This document shows, piece by piece, positions 23,460-31,126 of a stretch of 64,000 nucleotides of DNA. The notes beneath the pieces were generated by a model. That model did no database searches. It was not told where the DNA came from and saw nothing but the letters and a program-made list of their open reading frames with translations. Numbering within the stretch: the stretch's first letter is position 1; each line of letters starts with the position of its first letter. The DNA is taken from assembly GCF_020884795.1 (NCBI RefSeq), contig NZ_BBZF01000024.1, forward strand, positions 132,717-196,716, read 5' to 3'. The translations under genes were made by a program, and so were the position numbers. This DNA comes from Micromonospora okii. GTDB taxonomy: Bacteria; Actinomycetota; Actinomycetes; Mycobacteriales; Micromonosporaceae.

Positions 23460-24926
23460 GTGCTTGCGATCCGTCTGGTCGACGGGGCCGAGCGGCCCGA
23501 CGTCCTGGTCCTGCCCGTGCGATCCGTCGAGGGCGGGGGCGTTCCGGCCGCGCTGTCACCCGACCTGCCGGTGCTGCCCGACGACGTGCTGACCGAGGCG
23601 ACCGCCCTCGTCCCGGCGACCCGGGCCACCGGGCGGGCCGGGGAGGTGCACCCGCACCTGCGCCCCGGGCGCACCCCCGGGCGGCTGTTGCTGGTGGGGA
23701 TCGGCTCCGGGGACGAGCCCGGCTGGCGGGCGGCGGGCGCGGCGCTGGCCCGCGCAGGCTCGAATGAGACGCAAATCACAATCGCGATGCCGGCCGATGT
23801 GCCGCCCGAGGCGGTGCGCGGCCTGGTCGAGGGGCTGCTCCTGGCGTCGTACCGGTTCCGGCTCACCGAGGCCGGCGACACCCCCGCGCTGGCCGACGTC
23901 GACCTCGCGGTCACCGACCCGGCCCGGTACGCGTACACCCTCGAACGGGCCGAGGTCACCGCCCGGATGACCCGCCTGGCCCGGGACCTGACCAACACCC
24001 CGTCGTCGGTGAAGAACCCGCAGTGGTTCGCCGAGCGGGTCGAGGAGGCCGCGACCGGCCATCCCGACCTGCACCTGCGCGTCCGCGAGCCGGACGAGTT
24101 GGCCGCCGAGGGCTTCGGCGGCATCCTCGCGGTCGGCGGCGGATCGGCCAGCGGGCCGCGCCTGGTGGAGCTGGACTGGCGGCCGGCCGGCGCGCGGACC
24201 CACGTGGTGCTCGTCGGCAAGGGGATCACCTTCGACACCGGCGGCATCTCGATCAAGCCGGTGCCGGCGATGAAGCTGATGCGCAAGGACATGGCCGGTG
24301 CCGCCGCGGTGGTCGCCGCCACCCTGGGCGCGGCGGCGCTGCGGCTGCCCGTCCGGGTCACCACCCTGGCGCCGCTGGCGGAGAACGCGGTCAGCGGCTC
24401 GGCGTTCCGCCCCGGCGACGTGATCACCCACTACGGCGGGGTGACCAGCGAGACCACCAACTCCGACGCGGAGGGGCGGCTGGTGCTCGCCGACGCGCTG
24501 GCCTACGCCGTCGCCGAGCTGAAGCCCGACCTGCTGATCGACCTGGCCACCCTCACCGGGGCCAACGCGGTGGCGCTCGGCAAGCGCACCGGCGCGCTCT
24601 ACTCGGAGAACGACGAGCTGGCCGCCGACGTGCTGGCCGCGATCGACGCCGCCGGCGAGGCGGCCTGGCGGATGCCGCTGACGGCCGACTACGTCGAGCA
24701 CCTCGCCAGCGAGGTGGCCGACCTGTACAGCGCCCCGAACCAGGGCGGCGGCTCGGTGCTGGCCGCGCTCTACCTGCGCGAGTTCACCGGCGACCTGCGG
24801 CAGCGCTGGCTGCACGTCGACATGTCCGCGCCGTCCTGGGCCGACGCGGACTCCGCCGAGCTGACCCGGGGCGCCACCGGCTGGGGCGTCCGCAGCCTGC
24901 TCCGCTGGCTCCCCACCCTGGGGTAG
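23460..24926 (+). CDS. pepA: leucyl aminopeptidase, peptidase family M17 (488 aa)
   Basis: This cytosolic enzyme cuts N-terminal residues from peptides using two metal ions. The catalytic domain shows GKGITFDTGG, the metal ligand and Lys region MRKDMAGAAAV, and NSDAEGRLVLADAL, a variant of the family's NTDAEGRL. GGSVLAALYLREF and WLHVDMSAPSW follow. The N-terminal 170 residues are the less conserved macro-like domain. GTG 23460 is preferred since GGAGG (23444-23448) lies 11 bases upstream; an in-frame GTG at 23448 would overlap that site. The TAG stop lies inside a dispersed repeat. Confidence 0.93.
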   Translation: MLAIRLVDGAERPDVLVLPVRSVEGGGVPAALSPDLPVLPDDVLTEATALVPATRATGRAGEVHPHLRPGRTPGRLLLVGIGSGDEPGWRAAGAALARAGSNETQITIAMPADVPPEAVRGLVEGLLLASYRFRLTEAGDTPALADVDLAVTDPARYAYTLERAEVTARMTRLARDLTNTPSSVKNPQWFAERVEEAATGHPDLHLRVREPDELAAEGFGGILAVGGGSASGPRLVELDWRPAGARTHVVLVGKGITFDTGGISIKPVPAMKLMRKDMAGAAAVVAATLGAAALRLPVRVTTLAPLAENAVSGSAFRPGDVITHYGGVTSETTNSDAEGRLVLADALAYAVAELKPDLLIDLATLTGANAVALGKRTGALYSENDELAADVLAAIDAAGEAAWRMPLTADYVEHLASEVADLYSAPNQGGGSVLAALYLREFTGDLRQRWLHVDMSAPSWADADSAELTRGATGWGVRSLLRWLPTLG

Positions 24927-24969
24927 GAGCACCTGTCAGCGCCCGCGGTAGAGCAGGGGCCTCCTGCCG
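24924..24969. repeat. GTTAACGC/CGGTAGAG dispersed repeat, degenerate copy
   Basis: CTGTCAGCGCCCGCGGTAGAG and flanking GGAGC/GGGGCCTCC match the repeat at 31995 and 42402, with several changes. It begins at the pepA stop codon (TAG of GGTAGGAGC). Like the other copies it sits at the 3' end of a plus-strand gene. Confidence 0.6.
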
Positions 24970-24983
24970 ACGCCCGGCGGCCG

Positions 24984-25006
24984 GGCCCCGCCCACTGGGC
25001 GGGGCC
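24984..25006. terminator. bidirectional hairpin terminator between pepA and the O-methyltransferase
   Basis: GGCCCCGCCC (24984-24993) and GGGCGGGGCC (24997-25006) form a perfect 10-bp stem with loop ACT, directly before the minus-strand gene's stop at 25007. Confidence 0.8.
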
Positions 25007-25657
25007 TCAGCACTTCACGGCGGCGAGCAGGCCGTGGCCGACCGGGAGCAGCGCCGGCGTCCAGTGCTCGGACTCGCGGATCGCCTTGATCGCCTCCCGG
25101 GTGGTCACCGTCTCCACGTCCCGGGCCGCCGGGTCGCCGATCCGGCCGTCCACCAGGGTGCCGTGCAGGGCGAGCACCCCGCCGGGGCGCAGCAGCCGCA
25201 GGGCCGCGTCCACGCACGAGGTGAAGCTGGTGGCCTCGGTGTCGACGAACACCATGTCGTACGCGCCGTCGGCGAGCCGGGGCAGGACGTCCAGCGCCCG
25301 GCCGGCGATGATCCGGGTGCGCCCGGCGGGGAAGCCCGCCTCGGCGAAGATCCGGCGGGCGATCCGCTGGTGCTCGACCTCGACGTCGATGGTGGTGAGG
25401 ACGCCGTCGGAGCGCATACCGCGCAGCAGCCACACCCCGCTGACCCCCGTGCCGGTGCCGATCTCGACCACCGCGCGGGCGCTGCCGGCGGCGGCGAGCA
25501 GGCGCAGCGCCGCCCCCGCGCCCGGGGTCACCGCGTCGAGGCCGACCTCGTGGGCGAGGCTGCGGGCGGTCCGCAGCACGAGATCCTCCGTGACGTACGA
25601 CTCGACGAACTGCGACGCCGGGTTCGTCGAGCTGCCGAAGCTGGCGGCCGTGGCGAT
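25007..25657 (-). CDS. SAM-dependent O-methyltransferase with apparent ATC start (216 aa)
   Basis: This is a class I methyltransferase of the catechol-O-methyltransferase-like family: VVEIGTGTGVSGVWLLRGM (SAM motif I), GVLTTIDVEVEHQRIARR, YDMVFVDTEATSF, and LRLLRPGGVLALHGTL. It matches Rv1220c, which in M. tuberculosis precedes sigE-rseA-htrA-tatB. The family N-terminus (AASFGSSTNPASQFVESYVTEDLVLRTAR) begins after codon ATC at 25657-25655. GGAGG (complement of 25664-25668) lies 6 bases upstream, ideal spacing. No ATG, GTG or TTG is in frame there; the first in-frame GTG would remove about 20 conserved residues. It may use ATC or hold a base error. Confidence 0.82.
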   Translation of the reverse strand: MATAASFGSSTNPASQFVESYVTEDLVLRTARSLAHEVGLDAVTPGAGAALRLLAAAGSARAVVEIGTGTGVSGVWLLRGMRSDGVLTTIDVEVEHQRIARRIFAEAGFPAGRTRIIAGRALDVLPRLADGAYDMVFVDTEATSFTSCVDAALRLLRPGGVLALHGTLVDGRIGDPAARDVETVTTREAIKAIRESEHWTPALLPVGHGLLAAVKC

Positions 25658-25912
25658 GGGACACCTCCGTCGGGGGCGGGTTGGCGGTATGAGCCTAGAG
25701 GCGAGGGCGGGCGGACGCAGCCGCGAGTCCGGTCCCGGACGATCATCGCTGGACACGCCCCACGGGGAGGCCGCCGCCGGACGATCACGCGCTGCAACGG
25801 CCGACTGCGCTCGCCGCATTCGTGTAATCCTGGATGCGGTATCCCGTCGCCGGAAGTGGCCAACCGGCCGGCCCGTGGGGCAGGGAGCCGGGGACGACTG
25901 GGAGGCACCGAC
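25658..25912. other. 255-base divergent promoter region of O-methyltransferase and htrA
   Basis: In M. tuberculosis the sigE and rseA genes lie in this position. Here no coding frame is seen. The region holds CGTGTAATCCTGGATGCGG about 80 bases before htrA, the only AT-richer patch, which may contain the htrA promoter. Confidence 0.5.
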
Positions 25913-27223
25913 GTGACCGACGGCTGGGACTGGCGCCAGCCCGGGGAAGCTCCGACGCCGGCGGGGCCGCCGGGGGGCGGGGTGCCGCCGGCGGCGTCCG
26001 CGGGCGTCCACGGCGATCCCACGCCCTCGCCCTGGTGGTCCGACGCGCTCTCCGACCCGTGGCGCGACCCGTACGCCCCGGCGGCGGTCGTCGTGCCCGC
26101 CCCGATCGACGGCGGCGCCGAGCCGGAGCCGGTCACCGACCCGGACGCGCCGGGCCGGCCGAGGCTGCGGCAGTTGCTGCTGATCCCCCTGATCACCGCG
26201 CTGCTCGCCGGCACGCTCGGCGGTGCCCTGGGGTACGCCTTCGCGGTGCGCGGCGGCCTGGCCGGCGGCACGGTGCTCGGCGCGGCCCCCGCCGAGGCGC
26301 CGGCGCTGGCCCAGCGCAGGCCGGAGTCGCTGGCCGGGGTCGCCGCGCGGGTCCTGCCCAGCGTGGTGACCGTCCGGGTGGCCGGTCCGGGCGGGACGAG
26401 CGAGGGCTCCGGCTTCGTCGTCAGCGCCGAGGGGCACGTGGTCACCAACGACCACGTCGTCGCCGGTGGCACCGGCAAGGCGAGCGTCGTCTTCAACGAC
26501 GGCAGCACCGCCCCGGCCACCCTCGTCGGGCAGGACCCCGAGTCCGACATCGCGGTGATCAAGGTCGCCCGGAGCGGTCTGCGGCCGGTGGAGTTCGGCG
26601 ACTCCGAGGCGCTCGCGGTCGGCGACCCGGTGCTGGCCATCGGCTCGCCGCTGTCCCTGGCCAACACGGTGACCTCGGGCATCGTGAGCGCCCTGGACCG
26701 GACGATGCAGGCCGCCGAGCCGGGCGGCCCGGTCCGCTACTACGCGGCCATCCAGACGGACGCGGCGGTCAACCACGGCAACTCCGGCGGCCCGCTGGTC
26801 GACGCGGGCGGGCGGGTGATCGGGGTCAACTCGACGATCAAGTCGCTGGTCGCCGACGGCCAGGAGGCCGGCAACATCGGCCTCGCCTTCGCCATCCCGA
26901 TCAACCAGGCCAAGCGGGTCGCCCAGGACATCATCGACACCGGCAAGGCCCGCCGCACCGTGATCGGCGCGCGGGTCGGGGGCGCCGGCGCGACCGGCGG
27001 CGGCGTACGGCTGGCGGCGGTGGAGCCGTCCGGCCCGGCGGCGGCGGCCGGGCTGCGCGCGGGTGACGTGATCCTGCGGATCGCGGGCCGCCCGACGGCC
27101 GATCCGACGGACCTGACCGCCCTGGTGCGCAAGTTCGCCCCGGGTTCGGTGGTGACGGTGGAGTACCGGCGCGGGTCGAGCCGGCAGAACGCCTCGGTGA
27201 CCCTCGCCGCGGACGCCAAGTGA
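25913..27223 (+). CDS. htrA: membrane-anchored HtrA/DegP-like serine protease with PDZ domain (436 aa)
   Basis: This protease handles misfolded envelope proteins. A cytoplasmic Pro/Gly-rich N-terminus (about 85 residues) precedes one helix (87-113), placing the protease outside. The catalytic triad is His181 (TNDHVVAGG), Asp212 (ESDIAVIKV) and Ser291 (GNSGGPL). A PDZ domain follows (RRTVIGARVGG to SVVTVEYRRG). GTG 25913 has GGGAGG 7 bases upstream. It keeps its mycobacterial position before tatB (Rv1223-Rv1224), but the sigE and rseA genes that normally precede it are not here. Confidence 0.93.
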   Translation: MTDGWDWRQPGEAPTPAGPPGGGVPPAASAGVHGDPTPSPWWSDALSDPWRDPYAPAAVVVPAPIDGGAEPEPVTDPDAPGRPRLRQLLLIPLITALLAGTLGGALGYAFAVRGGLAGGTVLGAAPAEAPALAQRRPESLAGVAARVLPSVVTVRVAGPGGTSEGSGFVVSAEGHVVTNDHVVAGGTGKASVVFNDGSTAPATLVGQDPESDIAVIKVARSGLRPVEFGDSEALAVGDPVLAIGSPLSLANTVTSGIVSALDRTMQAAEPGGPVRYYAAIQTDAAVNHGNSGGPLVDAGGRVIGVNSTIKSLVADGQEAGNIGLAFAIPINQAKRVAQDIIDTGKARRTVIGARVGGAGATGGGVRLAAVEPSGPAAAAGLRAGDVILRIAGRPTADPTDLTALVRKFAPGSVVTVEYRRGSSRQNASVTLAADAK

Positions 27224-27260
27224 GACGCGCTCACCCCTCCCCGTCGGCGTCCGGCGTGCG

Positions 27261-27266
27261 TAGTCT
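27261..27266 (+). promoter_or_regulatory. likely -10 box of tatB
   Basis: TAGTCT lies 30 bases before GTG 27297. It leaves a short leader containing the ribosome-binding site GAGGAGG (27282-27288). Confidence 0.5.
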
Positions 27267-27296
27267 TGCCCTGACGCCGACGAGGAGGCCGAGGCA

Positions 27297-27725
27297 GTGT
27301 TCGAGAACCTGAACTGGTGGGAGATCGGTGCGCTGCTGCTCCTGGCGCTGTTGATCTTCGGTGACCGGCTCCCCGCCGTGATCGGCGACGGGCTGCGCAT
27401 GATCCGCAATCTGCGCTCCATGGCCCGCAACGCCACCACCGACCTCAGCCGTGAGCTGGGCACCGACATCCAGCTGGAGGACCTGCACCCGAAGGCGTTC
27501 ATCCGCAAGCACCTGCTCAGCGAGGAGGAGGAGCAGGCGATCCGGAAGCCGCTCCAGGGCGTGTACGACAACCTGCGCGCCGACGTCACCGGCGTGCACG
27601 ACGAGCTCAAGGACGTCGCCGCCGCCGCCGACCCGCGCGCTAAGGGCTCCCGGAGGTCCGGCACGGTCGCTCCGGGCGGTGCCGCGCCGGCCCCCCGCCG
27701 GCCCAGCTACGACGACGCCACCTGA
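27297..27725 (+). CDS. tatB: Sec-independent translocase subunit TatB (142 aa)
   Basis: A short membrane helix (IGALLLLALLIFGDRLPAVIG, residues 11-31) with the conserved Phe-Gly-Asp-Pro-like hinge (FGDRLP) is followed by an amphipathic helix (LRMIRNLRSMARNATTDLSREL) and a loose tail. This is the TatB plan, longer than TatA. It helps recruit twin-arginine signal peptides to TatC. It lies directly after htrA, as in mycobacteria, and has GAGGAGG 8 bases before GTG 27297. Confidence 0.9.
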   Translation: MFENLNWWEIGALLLLALLIFGDRLPAVIGDGLRMIRNLRSMARNATTDLSRELGTDIQLEDLHPKAFIRKHLLSEEEEQAIRKPLQGVYDNLRADVTGVHDELKDVAAAADPRAKGSRRSGTVAPGGAAPAPRRPSYDDAT

Positions 27726-27762
27726 CCCGCCCGACCGACCCGGAGGCTGGCCCCGGCCGCTC

Positions 27763-27840
27763 CGGCGTACGGCCGGTCGCCTGACCCGCCCCGGCCTGCG
27801 GTCGGTCGCCCGACCCGCTGCGGCGTGCGGCCGGTCGCCG
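27763..27840. repeat. 29-bp imperfect tandem repeat (about 2.7 copies)
   Basis: Units at 27763-27791, 27792-27820 and 27821-27840 share CGGCNTNCGGNCGGTCGCC and GACCCGC. They lie between the tatB stop and the terminator shared with mrp and are not coding. Confidence 0.6.
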
Positions 27841-27861
27841 CATCCGGCCCGGACGCGCGGC

Positions 27862-27896
27862 GGGGGCGGCGCTCCCCGTCGGGAAACGCCGCCCCC
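27862..27896. terminator. bidirectional hairpin between tatB and mrp
   Basis: GGGGGCGGCG (27862-27871) pairs with CGCCGCCCCC (27887-27896) over a 15-base loop. It is placed between convergent genes, 22 bases from the mrp stop. Confidence 0.7.
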
Positions 27897-27917
27897 GTCG
27901 TACGAGGATCGGCCGGG

Positions 27918-29066
27918 TCAGCGGCCGGCCGGCTTGAGGCCGAGGGGCTTGCCGAGCAGCGACTCCCGCCGCACCGCGAGCCGGTCGGCGACCCGGCCGA
28001 GCGCCTGCGCGGCCGGGGACTCCGGCTCGGCCAGCACGATCGGGTTGCCGGCGTCGCCGGCCTCCCGGACCCGGGTGTCCAGCGGCACCTGGCCGAGCAG
28101 CGGCACCTCGGCGCCGATCGTGCGGGTCAGCGACTCGGCGACCGCCGCGCCGCCGCCGGCGCCGAAGACCTCCATCCGGGTGCCGTCCGGCAGCTCCAGC
28201 CAGGACATGTTCTCGATGACGCCGACCACCCGCTGGTGGGTCTGCAGCGAGATCGCGCCCGCCCGCTCGGCGACCTCGGCGGCGGCGGCCTGCGGGGTGG
28301 TCACCACCAGGATCTCGGCGTTCGGCAGGAGCTGGGCCAGCGAGATGGCCACGTCGCCGGTGCCCGGGGGGAGGTCCAGCAGGAGCACGTCCAGCTCGCC
28401 CCAGTAGACGTCGGCGAGGAACTGCTGCAACGCCCGGTGCAGCATCGGGCCGCGCCACACCACGGCGGCGTTGCCGGCGGTGAACATGCCGATCGAGATG
28501 ACCTTCACGCCGTGCGACTGCGGCGGCATGATCATGTCTTCGACGCGGGTCGGGCGGCCGTCCGCGCCGAGCATCCGGGGCACCGAGTGGCCGTAGATGT
28601 CGGCGTCGACCACGCCCACGGAGAGCCCCCGGGCGGCCAGCGCGGCGGCCAGGTTGACCGTGACGCTGGACTTGCCGACGCCGCCCTTGCCGCTGGCGAC
28701 CGCGTAGACCCGGGTGCGCGAGCCGGGCTGGGCGAACGGGATCACCGGCTCCTCGGTGGCGCCGCCGCCGCGCAGCTTCGACTGGAGTTCCTGACGCTGC
28801 TCGGGGCTCATCACCCCGAACTCGATCTCCACGCCGGTCACCCCGGGCACCGCGCCCACGGCGGCGGTGATGTCGCTGCGCAGCTTCTCCCGCAGCGGGC
28901 AGCCGGCCACGGTGAGCAGCAGCTCGACCCGGACCACCCCGTCGTCGCCGACCAGGGCGGAGCGGACCATGCCGAGATCGGTGATGGGCCGGCGGATCTC
29001 CGGGTCGTCGACGGTGGCCAGGGCGGCCTGGACGGCTTCCTCGACGGTGTGCACGGGTGCTGACAT
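27918..29066 (-). CDS. mrp: Mrp/ApbC-type iron-sulfur cluster carrier ATPase (382 aa)
   Basis: The N-terminal MIP18/DUF59 domain (about 5-85: EEAVQAALATVDDPEIRRPITDLGMV) is fused to a ParA-type ATPase with the deviant Walker A GKGGVGKSS (about 125), then GVVDADIYGHSVPRML, LLLDLPPGTGD and GVIENMSWLEL. It is thought to bind and deliver Fe-S clusters. The CxxC that many Mrp proteins carry after ENMS is absent here (LPDGTRMEVFG), as in other actinobacterial Mrp proteins I know. It is the last gene of the minus-strand mgtE-like, DUF1003, mrp set, matching Rv1229c-Rv1232c. Confidence 0.92.
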   Translation of the reverse strand: MSAPVHTVEEAVQAALATVDDPEIRRPITDLGMVRSALVGDDGVVRVELLLTVAGCPLREKLRSDITAAVGAVPGVTGVEIEFGVMSPEQRQELQSKLRGGGATEEPVIPFAQPGSRTRVYAVASGKGGVGKSSVTVNLAAALAARGLSVGVVDADIYGHSVPRMLGADGRPTRVEDMIMPPQSHGVKVISIGMFTAGNAAVVWRGPMLHRALQQFLADVYWGELDVLLLDLPPGTGDVAISLAQLLPNAEILVVTTPQAAAAEVAERAGAISLQTHQRVVGVIENMSWLELPDGTRMEVFGAGGGAAVAESLTRTIGAEVPLLGQVPLDTRVREAGDAGNPIVLAEPESPAAQALGRVADRLAVRRESLLGKPLGLKPAGR

Positions 29067-29193
29067 GCCCGCAATGCTACGTCGGGGGCGATCCGCGCCG
29101 CCGCCGACAGCGGCCGGTGTGAGCGAATCGATGGCCCTCGCGGCGGACCCGCCCTCCGCCGCCGGGGCGGCGTCCGGTGGGCCGGAACGCGGG

Positions 29194-29814
29194 TCAGCGT
29201 TCCCGGGCCGGGCCCTCCAGTCGGCCGCTCCGGGTGAGGTCGCCGGCCGGCTCGTCGCGGGGCTCGCCCAGGGGCTCCCCGCCGCCGCGCCCCGCGCCCC
29301 GCTCCTGCTGGCGGCGCTCCAGCCGCTGCCGGCGCTGGGCGGCCGCGTCCAGCTCCTCGGCCAGCCGGGCCAGCTCCGAGCGGAGGAAGTCCCGGGTGGC
29401 CACCTCGCCCAGCGCGATCCGCAGCGCGGCGACCTCCCGGGCCAGGTACTCCGTGTCGGCCTTCTGCATGGTCGCCCGCCGCCGGTCCTCGTCCAGCGCC
29501 ACCCGGTCGCGGTCCGTCTGCCGGTTCTGGGCGAGCAGGATCAGCGGCGCCGCGTAGGACGCCTGGAGGGAGAGCACCAGGGTCAGGAACGTGAAGGTGT
29601 ACGGGTCGAAGCGCAGGTTCGCCGGGGCCAGGGTGTTCCAGCCGAACCAGGCCGCGATCACCACCGTCATGTAGACGATGAAGTTCGCCGTCCCCATGCC
29701 CCGGGCGATCCCCTCCGACCAGCGGCCGAACGCCTCCGGGTCGAACCGGGGCAGCTTCACGCCCCGGGGCTCGCGCGGCTGGTCCAGCCGTTCGGCCCGC
29801 CGCTGCTCACTCAT
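29194..29814 (-). CDS. DUF1003 two-helix membrane protein (206 aa)
   Basis: DUF1003 proteins have two membrane helices, here NFIVYMTVVIAAWFGWNTLA and YTFTFLTLVLSLQASYAAPLILLAQNR, with the family motif QNRQxDRDRxxLxED. A charged coiled-coil-like tail follows (EVAALRIALGEVATRDFLRSELARLAEELDAAAQRRQRLERRQQER). ATG 29814 overlaps the mgtE-like stop by 8 bases, so it is translationally coupled. A possible earlier start at 29835 adds 7 residues. Function is unknown, but the pairing with the MgtE-N/CBS protein is conserved, suggesting a metal-linked role. Confidence 0.88.
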   Translation of the reverse strand: MSEQRRAERLDQPREPRGVKLPRFDPEAFGRWSEGIARGMGTANFIVYMTVVIAAWFGWNTLAPANLRFDPYTFTFLTLVLSLQASYAAPLILLAQNRQTDRDRVALDEDRRRATMQKADTEYLAREVAALRIALGEVATRDFLRSELARLAEELDAAAQRRQRLERRQQERGAGRGGGEPLGEPRDEPAGDLTRSGRLEGPARER

Positions 29815-31093
29815 CGGCGCCGTCCAGCGCCTCACCGGCGGGGGACGGGCCCGTCGGCGTGCCCCGCTCCCGCCAGTCGCGCGGCAGCGAGTGGTCCAGC
29901 ACGTCGTCGACGGTGACCGCGCCGACCAGCCGGTTGTTCCGGTCCACCACGGGCATGGCGACCAGGTCGTACGTGGCCATCCGGCGGGTGATCTCCGGCA
30001 GCGGGGTCGCCGGTCGCAGCGGGTCGATGTCGTTGACCACGATCCCGCCGAGCAGGTCGGCCGGGGGCTCCCGGAGTAGCCGCTGGAAGTGCGCCATCCC
30101 CAGGTACCGGCCGGTGGGGGTGGTCATCGGCGCGCGGGCCACGAAGACCTGCGCCGCCACCGCCGGGGAGAGCTGCTCCTCCCGGATCCGGGCGAGCGCC
30201 TCGGCGACCGTGGCGTCCGGTGGCAGGATCACCGGCTCCGAGGTCATCACGCTGCCGGCCGTGCCCGAGGTGTACTTCAGCAGTTGGCGGACCGGGTCGG
30301 CCTCGTCGGGCTCCATCAGGTCCAGCAGCACGTCCTGCTCGGGCGGGGGCAGCTCGTTGAGCAGGTCGGCGGCGTCGTCCGGGTCCATCTCCTCCAGCAC
30401 GTCGGCGGCGCGCTCCCGGTCGAGCGCGGCGAGGATCTCCACCTGGTCGCGCTCGGGCAGCTCGCTGAGCACGTCGGCCAGCCGCACGTCGTCCAGCGCC
30501 GCCGCCACCTCGTTGCGCCGGGCGTCGGGCAGGTCCTGGAGGGCGTTGGCCAGGTCCGCCGGGCGCATGTCCTCCAGTACGGCGAGCAGGTTCGCCGTAC
30601 CCCGGGTCTCGGCGACGCCGCTGAGGCCGCGCACCCGGTCCCACTCGACCTGGTGCAGGTGACCCCGGCGGGTGAGCCGGCCCGTCTGCTCGCGGACGGC
30701 GACCCGGGTCAGCGCCCACTCGCCGCCGCGGCTGCACTCCATCGCCACGTCGACCACCGAGCCGGACTGGCCGCCCGGGTCGAGCTGCACCCGCCGGTCC
30801 AGCAGTTCCTGGAGCACCAGCAGCTCGTTCGGGCGCTTGGAGAACCGGCGCAGGTTGAGGGTGCCGCTGCCGAGCACCACCGCTTCGGCGTCGATGGAGG
30901 TGATCCGGTTGATGGAGAGGAAGATGAGCCGGCGCATCGGCATCTCCGCCACCAGGCCGACCACCTCGGGCGGGCGCTGGGTCGGCCGGAGCCGGGCCAC
31001 CGCGTCCCGGACCCGCCCCACCTGGTCGCCGTTCGGGTCGAAGACGGCGACCCCGGCGAGCCTGGCCACGTAGATCCGGTTCGGCGTGCTCAC
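29807..31093 (-). CDS. MgtE N-terminal plus CBS-domain protein without membrane domain (428 aa)
   Basis: The order is: a PRC-barrel-like N-terminus (IYVARLAGVAVFDPNGDQVGRVRDAV and a second copy around 75-150); the superhelical MgtE-N domain (about 170-275: LLAVLEDMRPADLANALQDLPDARRNEVAAALDDVRLADVLSELPERDQVEILAALDRERAADVLEEMDPDDAADLLNEL); and two CBS domains (SVMTSEPVILPPDATVAEALARIREE and GIVVNDIDPLRPATPLPEITRRMATYDLVAMPVVDRNNRLVGAVTVDDVLD). The membrane pore of true MgtE is missing, so this is a soluble sensor or regulator of Mg2+ rather than a transporter. It matches Rv1232c. The GTG start at 31093 is probably leaderless (TAGGCT, complement of 31101-31106). Confidence 0.87.
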   Translation of the reverse strand: MSTPNRIYVARLAGVAVFDPNGDQVGRVRDAVARLRPTQRPPEVVGLVAEMPMRRLIFLSINRITSIDAEAVVLGSGTLNLRRFSKRPNELLVLQELLDRRVQLDPGGQSGSVVDVAMECSRGGEWALTRVAVREQTGRLTRRGHLHQVEWDRVRGLSGVAETRGTANLLAVLEDMRPADLANALQDLPDARRNEVAAALDDVRLADVLSELPERDQVEILAALDRERAADVLEEMDPDDAADLLNELPPPEQDVLLDLMEPDEADPVRQLLKYTSGTAGSVMTSEPVILPPDATVAEALARIREEQLSPAVAAQVFVARAPMTTPTGRYLGMAHFQRLLREPPADLLGGIVVNDIDPLRPATPLPEITRRMATYDLVAMPVVDRNNRLVGAVTVDDVLDHSLPRDWRERGTPTGPSPAGEALDGADE

Positions 31094-31100
31094 GAGGACC

Positions 31101-31118
31101 AGCCTAAGCGCCTACTGT
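31101..31118. promoter_or_regulatory. back-to-back leaderless promoters in a 33-base gap
   Basis: On the minus strand TAGGCT (complement of 31101-31106) ends 7 bases before GTG 31093. On the plus strand TACTGT (31113-31118) ends 8 bases before ATG 31127. The two -10 boxes are only 6 bases apart, so the promoters are likely to interfere with each other. Confidence 0.55.
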
Positions 31119-31126
31119 CTACGTAC

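Noticed and set aside
24936..25664. Frame starting at GTG 25664 (MSHRHGRQ...) as the O-methyltransferase
   Set aside because: It is in a different frame and gives Arg/Gly-rich sequence without methyltransferase motifs; the true frame follows the ATC codon.
25670..27664. Long minus-strand open frame continuing upstream of the O-methyltransferase through htrA and tatB
   Set aside because: Only the part up to about 25657 has protein-like sequence; the rest is antisense to htrA and tatB.
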